Shown piece after piece: positions 23,537 through 38,059 of a DNA stretch of 64,000 nucleotides. Numbering within the stretch: the first letter of the stretch is position 1; every line of letters begins with the position of its first letter. The DNA is taken from assembly GCF_032062135.1 (NCBI RefSeq), contig NC_092859.1, positions 127,801,459 through 127,865,458 on the forward strand, given 5' to 3'. This DNA comes from Pyxicephalus adspersus. Taxonomy: Eukaryota; Chordata; Amphibia; Anura; Pyxicephalidae. A program made the translations under genes and the position numbers. The notes under the pieces are model-generated. The model was not told where the DNA came from and did not search any database. It was given only the letters and a program-made list of their open reading frames with translations.

Positions 23537-26500
23537 CAATCATGGAGCACTATACCTATTCCGGGATAGAGTTTCTATCCAAGAACACATACAACTAGTA
23601 AAGGGCTGCAAGAGCAATCAGGGGAGCAGAGCTGTCAGGGGGGCCTGCCTCAACCTTCTACTAAAATAGAAAGTCTGCTTAAACTTTCCCAGCCCTCTAC
23701 CTATCCTAAATCACCTATTCTTAGTGAGTGTAACATTCATTAAAAAATAGAGGTACACTTCTTCTTTTCGTTTGCATTTTTGGGCATAACATTTTCATCT
23801 TTCCTCTATATTTCCATAGAGCAGGCAAAATCTCACACAAAGTCTGGTCTATGGCAAGAACGTCCTCTCACAAAAGTTTGGCGGCCCTGCATCCCACCAG
23901 AATTTTGGTCCCATAGCTGCTACAGACATGAGATGCTGTTAAGGTAAGCATGTTCCATTTTTTAATTTATTGTAGGTGCCTTTTTTACTTACTGATTAGT
24001 ATGATACTTGGGGAGAAAAGGGAGGGGGGCACAGAGTGTAAGCAGATCTGTAATTTTAGTAGATGGTTCACTTTCACCTAGCCATACATGTAACAAGTTA
24101 TTTTTAGCCCCACAATTATAATTGAAAATATTCGTCAGAAACCAAGCAATCAGACAAACCAAAAGTTGGATTGACCAACAGAAACTAGTCAGATGTGATG
24201 TCATTAAAGGGTAAAAATTAACAGCTTCTATTCAGTTTTTTAAACAATCAATATAAAATGGAAAAAATCAACTGCAATTTTGTTAAAAGCAACTGGATTT
24301 AATAAAGTTGCAAATGGTTGATCCTTGCAAATGGTTGAAACCACTGTTTTATTTCTTTGATTACTATTTAAAAAATATCATTTTAGTAGTAAGCTTTGGA
24401 GGCCAAAACTAAACATTTGTTTAAAAAAAACTCACACTGCAAACTTTGGCAATACTCTTTTTTTGATGGTTCATCTAGCGCTTGTGTGAATGTGAGATGT
24501 ATCATGCTACTCTTCCACTGCCAGGATCACCTTATGTGCAGGGCTAAGTTTACCACTTGACACAGTAGGTTTGTGCCTAAAGGTAGTAGTGGCAAACAAG
24601 TGTGTTTTTAATGTAATTATTAATATGATTTTATGCCATTTTGCATGTGTCATTAATTAAAATAGGCACTTGATATAAGGTTATTCATACAGTATTACAA
24701 TATTCTAAGTCAGGTTGGGACCAGAAAAACAAAGAAATTCAGAGTGTAAGAGATGATCATAGCAGAGGGGTGTTATATAGGGAACAAAATGCAGGGTGCC
24801 TATAGGTTACAGTGATTAAACTTTAATACTAAATAATAATAAAGTATAAACTAATATTGATACTTGCTGTGTGTCTGCACTGTCTGTACTATGGTAAAAT
24901 GCATCCCTTTCTGTTATTCTACTTGTACGTTTCCATGCTCACTTTTACAACATTATTTAATTCTATGTCTGTATGGTTTAAGAATAATGCATGTCTGCAG
25001 TCTAGACTATTCTAAGATTGTGAGAGTCTCTAAACAGAAGGTGGCTCAGCCTTTGCTCAGTCATATTGACAATACAGAGTGGGTTGTTGATAATATACGC
25101 TCACAATTCCGGTCAATAAAATGATGTTGATCAATTGAGATTATGGAATTAGTTGGTGTCAGTAGGGTAGAAAATGAACTTTGAAGAAATTCCTTTAATC
25201 CATGTTGTCAGAGGAAAAATGCAACCTATAAATCTGCCAGATCTACTATAAGCAGACTGATCCATGCTTACCTGTTGATCAAAATAATTTACTTCACACG
25301 GGTACTGTAAAGTAGGTAGTGCTATAGGATCACAACTCTAATTCAACACAAAAAACTGATTGGCTGGTACTACAGGGAACTACAATATGCACAACCTTGG
25401 TTTTGGTTTACATCATAGCTATAAAGGGTATTTGACTTATGAAATACAGGGGCTACCATGGTTGGACTCCTTGAAAATTGAAAGATGTCAGCGATACATT
25501 GATCTTTGACTTCAGATCTTTGTAAGTGACTCATTTAAAACTAGTATACAGGTCAAGCAAGTCTGAATAAAGTCAGCACACCTGGTCTTGGATTTTTTGG
25601 GGGTTAGTTTGTAGCATTGAATTCAATGGGTCAAAAAAAACTAAAAGAAGGGTTCAGCAGTGGTGGTTGCTATATTTCTCTTGCTGCAAGTTTTCTTTTT
25701 AAATGTAACATTATATCCCAGAAGTGCACGTGTCATTCTTGTAATTGGGAATCCTGTTTTCTCCTTGGGGCAAAGTTGGGTTTGGCTGCATAGGGCTTCA
25801 TTTGCCTACCATTAAACTAAAATAGCATAATATTGATTGATGTTTCTTTTCAGTCTCATAATAAATGGTAAAATTCTACTAAATGAAATCTCTGCCATTA
25901 TAGTGTTTTGATGTGGAATCCTTGCATGGATAGGAGAGTAGAATCATATCTCATCATTGTCTAGATCATTGCTACATTGTTTATGTAGGCTAAACTAAGC
26001 TGCATGTAACAGAATGGAGCAGCAATCACTTCTGATGTTCTGGAAGATTGCTGGAATTCCCTTTTTTTCTGATGGGTTAACGCAGAGAGAAGGGATGGCA
26101 CAGACACATTAACGCCTGCGAGTCATATTACATCAGGCAAATCCAATCTGTATTCTTGGCTAACTGAATACAGATGAGCATGGGAAGATTGGATTTTCAG
26201 ATCAAAAGAAGTCAAAGAAGCACATTAATTTTTAAGCAGACCAATGACATGACAGCACTGCATTCATTGAACCAGGAATCCCACTTTAAATAATGGTCAC
26301 ATCCAACAGTGGACTCAGGTGTTTAGATTCTTGTGCAACCAAACATATGATTAGCATTAGCATCCTGCTGCCGGCCAAAAATTTATTTAACCCACTGCAA
26401 GCCACACAGTACAATGGTTAAAAATAATTTCTAAAGATATTTTTTTATTCTTTATTAAGTTTCACTTGCTCAAACAAAGCTCAGGAGACCATAAACTGAT

Positions 26501-29500
26501 TTCAGCACCATGCACCTCCATTTACACTTACAGTGTATTCCTGTCCTTGTCAGTTATTGTAAGAATGTGATTTTGATCCCTTTAATCAGACTGTACAAGG
26601 CTTTATCCCAGCTAGCTTCCACTTCAAAGTGCTAATTGTTTCCAGTTTTCTTATCATGCTTGGCCCAAATCACAATCTAATCTGAATGACAATTTTTCTG
26701 GATAATAATCTAGAGTACGCTGCTGCTGATATTTTCAGATAAACTGCAGGGAGTTCATCTTGTAATATTAATCAAGAAGCAGAAATGCATAAACATCTGT
26801 AAATCTCAATTTAATACTAATCCGTTGGTGAACTAGAAAAAAAAACCTATTTTACATCAACAGCAGCAGCAGCACCACCAAACGTTGCCTGCTTGACATG
26901 ATGCACAGCCATAGGCAACAGCCCTGCGTGTGTGTACTAGAGATAGTGTACTGAATATTATCACTGAACACAGCTTCCTCCTGTACTCTCCTGAATCACA
27001 GGGCTCTATAAAGCCTGGGAATGTAAGGGTTAAACCGATTACTGAAAGAGTCACGGAGCACAGTATGGGGTCACTAAAATCCTGCAGTAATTGTGTAGAA
27101 AAAAAAGTCATCCTTTAACTCTTTGGTTTGTAAATGAAAAAAGAATGGACATGTGTTTCATTCCTACTGATTTAACAAAGGCAGATATATTTGCTATCAA
27201 TCAGTATTGCATCCTTTGGGCTTGAACTTTGAATGATAACATGGGACTACAATATCATGCACACATGCCGTATGGGTTAGCACTTTGGAGTGACAGTACA
27301 GGCAGCATGCAGTCCCCGCAGACCCCCGATAGGAATGGCCGGGTTGCATGCAAGGAAGAAGGATTCTGCTGTATATTTGTAAAAAGACAAGTTCAGACAA
27401 TGGGAATCTTGGGGAAAAGGGAAAGGATGCATACATACCTGTCACCGGTTTCTTCTCAAAACAAAGAAAATTACATACCAATGCTTCTAGAGTAGGTTTT
27501 TTCCTCTTAATCCCATTGCTACAATCCTATATTCTCCATTCATCCATAGCATGTTATAATAGGAGGCTGCTTCACAGTGATTTGACTCAAGTGCAATCAG
27601 GCATGTTGCTAGTCTGCAATGGTATCTGTTCCTCTAAATTCCACCGTGCTCTCTTGGCAGCGTCAAATGCATTTTTAGAACTCCTCCTGCTATTTCTATC
27701 TATCACTTCCTACTGAGGCACTATTTGAACGGCCTGTCTACGTTAACAAAATAAGGGACTCGGATTCCCACTTCTGGAAAAAAAAAAGAAAAGGGAAAAC
27801 CATTAAGAACTAAGCGTAGTAGAGATCCTGGTGCTTTTCAGAGCTGAGAACTTCACATATCGCTCTTCCTTCTGCCTGTGTTTGTGAATGCAGCACACAC
27901 TGCAATAGCCACAGCCCACCTCTGTTGAAAGCAGCCCCTCCACTTGCCAGATTGGGTAAAAAAGGGAAAGCATCAGATGCTTAGTGAAAGTCCTCACACA
28001 TCCAGCACATGAGATGTACTCTGAAAGCCAGCAGGTGCATCACCGGCCACATCAATGATAGCAGTCCAGGGTACCGCCTCCAGCTTGTAGGGGAAATCTG
28101 GTTGCTAAGGCCATGTCTTAGCTAACCTTTCATTTATCACAATAACGTGACCAGGAGTGACAACTGCACTGCCATTTCTTTCAGCAGAGTCTTTTCAATG
28201 CGACTGGATACTTCAACCATAAAACTGATAGATGGCTCCTTAATAGTTGATGCATGCTTGCCCAAGACAAGAGCTAAAATGTCCCAGCCCACAAGTTTAT
28301 TTATGTCATTTTGTTTTGTGGACACTTGTGAAACAAACTAATTTTTGTTTTCTTGGAAAAATGCAACAACCAATACAGGAAACAGGATACACAATTATAT
28401 TAAAGTAGATATAAAACATTACCGGAATACATTTTGTTGACTTAGGCTCTGTGTATCATAAACAATTGCCATGTTTTTTTTCTCTTTCAAAAATATATTT
28501 ATAATTGTCATCTCTTTTTCTGCATCCTAATGCTCTCTAGCGTTTCACCAACTCCTGTCTACCAGCATTTACTGCATATGGACTATACCACACCAAAGCC
28601 TCAATGGCACAACAATCAGGTATTATTTTAATAAAAGTTGCAGTAATTCAATATTTGAAACTACATTAACATGGTGATAATAATTTGGTGATTGGGTTTA
28701 AATGTACTTGTAGCATTTAACCCTTTTCCTGTCACTCACTGAAGCGTTATGGTTTACCAGAGCTCCCCGCAGCAAGCTGACCCTTTAAACCTTTTGTCAT
28801 CTGCACTTTTCAATTATATATACTCATGGTTGAGTCAGCATAAAAAAATAGAATAGCAACACAATGAACTGCACCAACAAACAACTGTATTTTTATTTTT
28901 GAAAAGCTCTTCTCACCTAAATCAATAAGATCACCAATTCCCTCCAGATTTTGACACTAGATATTTCAGTAGTGGCTGCAATTATGTAAGGAGTATTGGG
29001 GGCGTTAATGAAAAGGTTTGTAACAATGGATGGAGGGACTGTTATTTACTGTTTATTTAGTTTTAATGTGCATAGAAACTGCTCGACCCCAAGCACATAG
29101 CAAGATTTTGGTTACACATTCATTCATAGGTTTTTTATTCTTACAGTTTTGCATTACAATGTTTTTTTTTCTTAACATTAAAAGCAAAGTTTAAAGCGTA
29201 CAAATATTTAATATTAAATATCCTGACACAGTTTTAACTTTTAGATTTAGTATAAATTTTAGAATTTATTTTGTGTTCCAATAAATATTTCATTACATTT
29301 TTTATTAAAAAATAAACAGTGTCTATCATCAGAATTTATGGGACAGAAAAACAAAAAAGCACCGTCTTTTAATTTTACAGCTCCTGTGCTTTCATAAAAA
29401 AAAATATTGGAATGGGAGTCTGGATCCTGAAAGTTTAGCTTGGAACTGTTTCTTTATTCCTAAAGTGGTAGGTGGCATTGAAGGTAATGTCTGCGTATTA

Positions 29501-30756
29501 TGTCTAAGCAAAGTTCTAAAATCAAATCCTAGATTATTTTTGAACTCAATGTGTGCATTTTTACTAACTATAGTTGAAATGTGATCTTTGTTCAATGGTA
29601 TGTAATGTTTGAATTGCATGATTAACAGCATCTCTGCAAAATCTCCAAAACTCCTCTTCCTGGCTCACCAATTTTGTGGGAATAATTGTCTGTAAAGGAT
29701 TTTCCTGGGTGAAATCTGTTGTCTTTTCATGATAGGACTGTCCCAAAGGCATCTGTACTTAGCATAGATAATTGTGTTTTTGTGTGCTCATCATCCTACA
29801 TAAGAATTTTGACCTCCTCAGCCCCATTTCTTGTCTACAGATGATGTAGGCTACAAATAATGCACAGATGTTTCACCAAGTATGAAGGGTATTTAGATGT
29901 CTGTGGGTCAGAACCTACTACATCATATTTCCCCAAACTACTTTTGATGACCAAACGCTGGATCGAGGGCAGTACCAGGTTTTATATGTATATGACCTTT
30001 TTACTTACCCGGCCAAAAAAATCTGTTTTTGGTTAGTGTTTCAATATATTTTCAGAGGCATGTCTTGATTATTGATATGAGATAATTGATATAATCAGCC
30101 TGACAAAGGCCAGAGCATATTTTAAGTTATTTGTATGCCTTTCTATGAATAATTGTTTACTGATAGGAAGAAAGTGATTAATATGTTGCCCATTGTTACT
30201 AAAGCTTGTGATTTTATTCTCTGTATTTTCTGCACAATTTGAATCAAACTCCCACACTGTTTTTTTTACTGTCAAGAATGTAAATTTGTTTATTGTTGCT
30301 GCTATCAAGCACAATCCTAAACCATCACAAACTGCCCCCATGGCTGCATAGAAAATGTACCTGCATACATTTGTTTGGGTACAGAGCCAAGATGGGCAAC
30401 CAGAGATGGCATGGTCAAGATCTGGCCTACACGTTGCATCTCCCTATGGGCCACTAAATGTGATAAGTAAGCATGGCTCTTCATTCAGACATTATTCTGC
30501 CCTAAATACACCTAAATCATGAGTGTACATCTTCTGCCCTTTCTCAGGTTTTAGTAAAAACCAATGCTAGCATGCAAGCTGTCTGCCTGTGTAGAACAGA
30601 AATCGGAAAGGAGAGATGGTTGCCTTTTAATGAAAATACTATTCAGATCCTCTGCATCTACTTACCTCAACAGTTCCCTTGCTGAATTTGATCTAAACAA
30701 CAAGGAAAACATTATTACAGTTTGTTCATTTTGAGGCATCGTGCTACCTACTCTAA
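23537..30756. other. Non-coding, no gene recognised
   Basis: Short overlapping open frames near 26.9-27.7 kb read on both strands without domains. A mildly GC-richer patch near 27.2-27.4 kb has no clear promoter features. Otherwise it is AT-rich sequence without recognised repeats. Confidence 0.45.
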
Positions 30757-31061
30757 GGCTACGTACACACGTGCAATTGTTCTCGTCTGATAATCAGGAA
30801 TATTGGACAAGAATCTGGCATGTGTACAGTGCTTGTCGTCGGTCATCGAACAACCGTCATGGCAGATCCACAAACAACGATGTAAGTGAAGGGGAGAGAG
30901 TGCACCAGGGTGCCACTCCATTGTTCTCCCCTCTCCCCTCTCCATAGAGCAAAACTGTGCTGTATGTATAGCACATGTTCATGCATCATGCAGTCATTTG
31001 TCGTTGGAAAGGATTGGTAAAGATCCTTTCCAAGACAATGATTTCAGGTGAAAACGTAGCC
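30757..31061. mobile_element. PIF/Harbinger-type MITE
   Basis: The element is 305 bp with terminal inverted repeats GGCTACGT and ACGTAGCC, and is flanked by TAA on both sides (30754-30756 and 31062-31064). A three-base TAA or TTA duplication is typical of PIF/Harbinger insertions. The left end continues ACACACGTGCAATTG. A perfect 11-bp inverted repeat TTGGAAAGGAT/ATCCTTTCCAA (31004-31014, 31023-31033) lies near the right end. It has no transposase, so it is non-autonomous. Confidence 0.8.
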
Positions 31062-34000
31062 TAAGCCTGCTGCCTGGGCAAGGGTCACTAAGTGCTATCT
31101 TCCAGTCACCAAACTGTTATTAAATTCATATTTAACTTTTATCATACACAATAAATTTCTGTATGAATTCCATTTTGTTTAAGCACAACAACAAAAAAAT
31201 TGTTGCAATGTTAGATGCAAGAACTATACCTGCAATATCCTATATTAAGTTATAAACTCTAACACTAAAAAAGTTTTATTTCAACCCTGGAACATTTTTG
31301 CAGCTAAATACAAAGTTGTTGAGAAAGATATTGCGCAACCAATCTTGTAATTAAGGGTTGGTGTCCGAACAACAGTTAATCAATACAGACTGCTTACTGA
31401 CCTGCTGATTGGACAATAAAACCACATTACCAAATGAATAAGTCTTTAATTCTGCTCTTTCTCTGCCAGATGCACAATTGCTTTGCAGTGGAGACTACCT
31501 AGCTAGTGTGTGGTCCTACCACTCCCTGTATGCGTGCTGCTATATAGGTAACTATAAGAAGCAGATATCAAGACTGGGTACATATACTATTACCATTTAG
31601 GGATTCATATTGCGCAATTCCTTCTTGATCTGCATAAAGTTCGGCTTTCATTTTCTGAATTGTAATTCTGTGCAGTGGTGAGATGCCCAAATCTTTGAGG
31701 ATTCTAGGCAATATTTTCTGCAACCCTGTGCAGGGATATTACTAACAGCTCCCTTAATGGTTTATTTCACACTGCTGATTACTAAGCAGAAGCACTTGAA
31801 TTTAAAATGTGCAATTTTGCAGTGTCTCGTTTTATGGAAGAATCTGACTAGTGCCTTCCTTTTCCTTCCAAATCAATATCTATCCATACATTAGATTATG
31901 CTAATCTGCCACATATGCATTAATTACAGCTGCATTGTTTTGATGGTGTCAAATGGGATTACTGCTTCCATCAATCAAAATGCAATGAGACTCATTCAGC
32001 ACATGTGTTGTTGGATTGTCATTCATTGTTAATGATCACTAAATGCACCTTACGAAAAAAAACTGCTATTCAATGCCATGCATCAATGTGTGGTGTATTT
32101 AAAAAATGTGTCATGGACTACATTTGGTGTGATGTGCTGCCTTTTGTCAATGCAAACATTGATGTTTGTGTTTAGTAAAACGTGTTGTGTTCTTATTGTG
32201 GGAACAAGCCCTTTTGCCCTGTCCTTGGCTTATTGTTTAAACTTAATGACTATTAGGATATTTGTATTTGGGGATTTTTCCAGAGTAATATATATATATT
32301 TTTTATCCTTATTCACTGTTCAGTCTTTAATTCTTTTTTAAGTGTTTTTTTAGTAAAATGTATTCTTGAAATAGTTATTAGTTATTAGCCTGATTTTTTT
32401 AAGTGGTGATCACTCCACAAAATAAAATTGAAGTAGAATTAGTGTGTTATCTGTTTACATAATTCCATAGTTGGTCAAGAAGGGAAAAGATACATGTCCA
32501 CTGAGTTTAACCACAAGGGAAAAAAAATAAATTATATATATACTAGAAAACTTCAAAACCTTTACTCGCAGTTAACAACCAGAAGAAGGCAAAAGAAAAA
32601 CATCTTATAAATAGGGGAAATGTTCCTTTATGGAACTCAATGGCAAAAGCATATTCTCTGGATCAACAGTCTCTGACATCAATATTTTTACAATGTACTA
32701 TCAAGTTATATTCTGTACATTTAGAATTGCATTAAGATTCTTCATATGGAGTTTGTTCCCTGTTGACTACAATGTAAAAAGACAAAAGCCAGCAGGAACA
32801 GAACCGTATCAAGCAGAATTTGAGCAAAATGTACTAAGCAAAATGTACTGTTCATGCCAAAAGGTAATACCATATTTGGATTATGCTGATTTATCTCTTT
32901 TGCTTTATAAAAACAAAAAGATTCAAGCAAACATACTAAAGAAACATATAAGCTGCTACTGCCCACCTTCCCCTCCCTTCTAGAAACCAGAGAGATTAGT
33001 CATAAAAATAATAAAGATGGATTTAGAAAAAGGCAAAATGGAAACAAACAATTATCCCATCTTCAGGAAAGCTTCATCTTTAGTTAATCTTAATGACGTT
33101 ATGTGTATAAGTAGTGCCTAATGCAGCTTCATAAATTGACAAAACAATCTGATACAATAGGCTTGACTTTCCAAAATTATTTAAACTGTTCACTTTAAGT
33201 GCAATGTAAATTCACCCAGCTAGTCAGTGGGGAGAAGCTCAGCTCACTTCAACCATCCAGTCATGCTCAAAAAAATTCCTATGTGTTTTCATTTCCAGGC
33301 ATGTGATTCATTACAAAGTAAAATCCCCTTGCCTATTTAGCTAACTAAACCAATATTGTCTTTAATGTAAACCTGTCACAAACTAAAACAAATCAAATTG
33401 ATAATAAAAAGGTTATGCAAAGTCAAATCGCCCATTAGATCCAGAGATAAAGGTAGCTGATAATATAGGAAAAGCCTGGATGTTGAAAAGTTGAAACCTG
33501 GCACACCATTCCTGTACATTCCAACTGGCTCTTCAGTTGGATGACCAACAAGGCTTAAAAAAAAGTTGAATACAACTGTGTAATTTAGTTTAGCCTTGAA
33601 GTTTGAAGAGAAAGTAAAATAAATAAATCCCACCCAGGCAATCTTATAAAACTGGTAAGCAATGTCCCATCTGGTCCACAAAGGCAGACGAAATGCATGG
33701 ATCATGATATCTTCACATCATCCTGTTGTAAATATAAATGTGGAATATATTACACAGTTGCTATTCCTAAATTGTTGCATCTCAGTGCTTCTGATTTTTT
33801 TGCAGCCACTCCCTGTCTACATGTGTGTACTCCCACTCCTTTATTATTACATACTTTGGATGTGGCCTTCCAGGAGATTTACACAAAGGCAGTACTCCTG
33901 TACTGCATCACATGCTTTTATTGCTCCTTTTTATACAGCACAAGACTTTATTAGAATGGCAGATGTTGGTTTGCATTGGATTGATTCTACTGTAATCAAG

Positions 34001-34121
34001 TAATTCTCAAGATCTCTATTGCCCATATGTATTCCATGTTCTAATGTAAATGGGACAATGCTAATATAACTGTTGCCAGAGTAGAGATGAATAACAATAT
34101 GGTTAAAAATAACATTGATAT

Positions 34122-34215
34122 TCATTAATTATTTATTATTATTAATAATAAAATAATAATAATTATAATAAACAGGATTTATAAAGCCCCAACATATTAT
34201 GCAGCACTGTACATT
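34122..34215 (-). repeat. SINE tail fragment with ATT repeat
   Basis: On the plus strand an ATT/AAT-rich tract leads into AACAGGATTTATAAAGCCCC, AACATATTATGCAGCACTGT and ACATTAA. This is the reverse-oriented tail of the same SINE group, truncated before the head. Confidence 0.75.
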
Positions 34216-34988
34216 AATTTGGCATTTAGTACCATAATGTCATTTTGCTAGGATCCTTTTGCAAAATATTGCTGCTTTTTAATAATCACATTATTTTTTT
34301 TCTAGATTGGAACAAGAATATTCCCAACCACCAAACACAATGATCAGTTTTTTTTTTAATCAATCCTGCAAAATTCTACAAACAACAAAACCCTCCCCAC
34401 CCCCACCCCCTAGAGCTTTCATTCCTAATTCCTGCATTAAAGGGAAGAATATCAATTGCATTAGCAAAATCCAAATTTGTGACATCAATAGCATTTTCAA
34501 AATCCAATTTTGAACTTACCTCCCCCTACAACCATTCCTGATTTATTCATGATGAACTATCTATATTGATTTCTGTTATATTTTTGATATCTTACATTTT
34601 GACATTACCCTTTCACCCCAAAGAAGTCAGGCTTTCTGGTCTTAAGTCTTGCTAGTCTGGTTACCCTTCTTAAAATTGTTGCAGCATCATTTGTACACCA
34701 GTTGTGTGAAAATGCCCCTAAAAAAGTATCTAAGAAGATATTGGAATTTTAGTAACTGAACTTGTTCCCTTTAGGAGATGGAGACATGGAGATTGGACTG
34801 GAAACGTTGAATGAATTGTTTACCTCAACTAAATGATTGTCAACTTGACATTCTTTTATCCGCACAGATAAAAATATGTATTTAGGACTTTGTTTTAATT
34901 TAAAATTGTATTAATAAAAATACTTAGTTTATTTTTACATGTCAAAGGGTAAGAGGTCAGCAACCACGACTCAACTATCTTTAGCACC

Positions 34989-35193
34989 AATTCTCAACCA
35001 GGGTTCTGTGGAACCCCAGAGTTCCTCCAAAGGTTGTCAGGAATTATTTGATGGAGCTCATTGATCCAGCCCTCCCCCATTTGATGAAGTCATGCATTCT
35101 TTTCAGTAGACCTTTTTACCCATTATTTTTAAAAGACCTGAAAACTATTTAAAGGTTTTCACAAGGGGTAAAAAAGTTTGAGAAAGGATGTTC
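34989..35193 (+). repeat. Dispersed repeat family A, copy 1
   Basis: Plus-strand blocks are TTCTCAACCAGGGTTCTG, CCTCCAAAGGTTGTCAGG, AAGACCTGAAAACTATTT and GGGTAAAAAAGTTTGAGAAA. The outer TTCTCAAC and TTTGAGAAA form short inverted ends, suggesting a DNA element. Two further copies are near 50.5 and 51.0 kb. Confidence 0.65.
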
Positions 35194-35475
35194 AGTAGTA
35201 TTCCCCTTCACCAGGGCAGCTACAGAAAAGGTTATGTAGGGTCTTGACGGGGATCAGACCTTCCGAGTAGAGGAGACAGCATGACATGCAAGGAAGGAGA
35301 GGGCTGCATTTTTTTTAATTGCCAAGTCTTTATTTAACCATGCAGTCTTACAATCTATAAACATGAATCGTATTCTAAAGTTGACAATTTTGACATTCAG
35401 ATTTTGTACAAGGGGACGACCTATGTTTGTTATCACATGTATAGTGTGATTTATCCACATATTAATATTAGGAAA

Positions 35476-35572
35476 CTTGTGTTTATAAAGTGATGGCATA
35501 TTATGCAGCACTTTACATGGTCCATAGTCATGTCACTAACTGTCCCTTATAGGACTCACAATCTAATGTCCC
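35476..35572 (-). repeat. Truncated SINE body and tail
   Basis: Plus-strand blocks GCATATTATGCAGCACTTTA, TCCATAGTCATGTCACTAAC and ACTCACAATCTAATGTCCC match, in the same order, those in the SINE at 47778-48013. The tRNA-like head is absent. Confidence 0.75.
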
Positions 35573-38059
35573 TTTAACAGTGAAATGTTATTAACATAGT
35601 TTAAGACCAATCTTTCAGGTTTTGTGAATAAAAAGCATGTCGATTCACCACTAGGTAGGTGGTAGGTAAATAGATTGTAGAGTGAGATTAAAAAACAATG
35701 AATGACAATAACAAAACAACTACAAAAAAGGAGATGAATTAGAGTTGTGGTCAAAGAGAATTCCGATTTAATTTTTCAATTAGAATCAAGGTTGATTTGC
35801 TCATTTTCTACTTTCCAGCCATATGTATTTGTTATATGTCCTTGTAATTTACAAATACAGTACATCCCATATTCAGCTTTTGTTGGTTCTTCTGCATATT
35901 TCAAGTCATTAGCAAGAAAAGCTTTTCACATTCATGATTCTAAACATATTGACATGAGGCCAATGAAGCAATCGGTACTGCTGGCTAAATAAAGTATCTA
36001 CCCAGTAATAACATAGCAAGCTTGTTCTAGATTTATTATTTATACTCCTACTACAGCACCTATATATTCCTTGTAGCCTGTGTTTATCTAATTACCCAGA
36101 GTTTTTCTTCTTGAAACTGGAAATGTGAATTATTGTAATATTTGCCAATGGGTAAATGTTTAAATGTTGGGCAAAGTTCTTCAATTATATTCAGAACTGG
36201 ATGAATCCAGGTATTTATTATAGAGATCTGCATTGTTCCAATCTTCATTAGCCACAATTACTGTAGTATTGCATCAGACTCTATGCTGGAAACCTTTGGG
36301 AAGGTCTAAACAGGATGCAATTTAGCTTGCTACAGCACTTACAGCACTGTGTATCATTGTCATTCTTTTACCATAATATTCTGTTTTCATCCTACATTTT
36401 TTTTTGCATTCAAGTGCTGCTAATCTCCTGCATCATTTTTCTTCCTGTTAATATACACTGACGCAAGTATTAGATGCCTATCATTTTTAGGAAAATCTGT
36501 GGACCATGAACCATACCTGTGCAGTGTGTTGCTATAACTTAGTAGTCTCAACAGATGACAAATACATCAATGTGACAATGAAAGAGCACAAAAAGAAGAT
36601 ATTTTTGACTCCATCACAGGAAGTGCCTAAACATGGACCTTCATGGTGAGATCATCACAAAATTAAAGTTGTGTATTTGGGAGGATTTTATTTTTAAAAA
36701 TTTGGCAATTAGAAAAAGATAGCAGCTTTTTTTTGGTATTTTCGTCTTCTGTTTGCAACTGTTATAGCATCAATTATTGATTGTTGTACTATAGTCAACT
36801 TAACTGGGCAATCAGAAACTCTATTCACTTGGCAATCACATTTTGTAATTTCTTCATTTTAGAAGACCTGATCAATGGCCATATACTTTGTTTTCAAAGG
36901 AAGTAATTGACTGTGATTGTCACCTTTGACACAAAAGACATGTTCATTATGTTTGCTGGGTGTTCTGTGGGTTATGACATTCACCACTTTCCAATGAGTA
37001 AACAGCAGAAGCTTTCCAATGAACTCTAAAATGGTGGTCAGGCTCACTATCCTATTAAATACACCATCCTATAGCAGTGAAATAAGTAGCGGTCCTGTGG
37101 AAAAATGGGGACCTTTTAGGCTAATTCCCACTTATAAATGAAGAAAACCTAAAAATGCCATTTTTGTATAAAAAACTAAATTTTTATGACAAACAAAAAC
37201 TATTATTGATAGGCCCCTAAAAAAATTTAAAACAGCTTTTGAAGTTGCATTTAAAGTTTACATGTCCAAGCTTATATGAGATTTCAGTGACTGAGCTTAG
37301 ATCTGCTTTAATTTGTATTCTGCAACATTCACCCTATATAACATTCACCAGTCAGCTTCATAAAATACAAGCAAATGTTGCTGGCGAATTGGCAGTGACT
37401 GAGGATAAATGTGCTTGGATTTGCCTGGTCTATATTAATATACCCTACAGACATGAATCTAAAAGATGCAGGCTTATTTCTTTACCTAGAAATGGTATGT
37501 AGTCTAATAAATATCTACAACAAGAGTAGTGAACCTGCAGATGCTGAATATCAGCCCTTTTCACTTCATGCAAGCAAATCACTAAATGATCCAAGTGTCA
37601 ATAAATGTTTCTGTACTAAATTAGCAGTGATTTGCTGAGATGATAATTAATTGCAGCAAAGTCCTGCTCATCACTTTCATGGTTACAGCCCCAAAAGAAA
37701 AAGAAGTTTTATTTATGTTTAACAGGAACATCACTGTGAACATTTCTAGAGAGGAAAATATATTTACTAAAAAATAATGAAACACACAGGGAACATTTGT
37801 ATTCATGAGTTTAAAAATTGTTGTATGCTTTTTTTTTTAATTTTAATAAATCAAAGTATAGATGGAAGCTGTAATCCCAACTTGAATACATTGGAATTGG
37901 TTTTAAATGTTCTAGGCATTACTTTTATTTTGTTTAGTGCTTTTAGGGGTGCAAATAGGATGATGAGATCCGGTAGTTCATTCTGAGGACAACAACATAG
38001 CATAGCTCAGAATTTAGAAGGCAGAGAGGGCTGTAAATAGAAGTTATAAGCACAATGAT

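Noticed and set aside
32630..34003. Frames of 109-117 codons on both strands
   Set aside because: Rich in Phe, Leu, Tyr and Ile as expected by chance; no family recognised.
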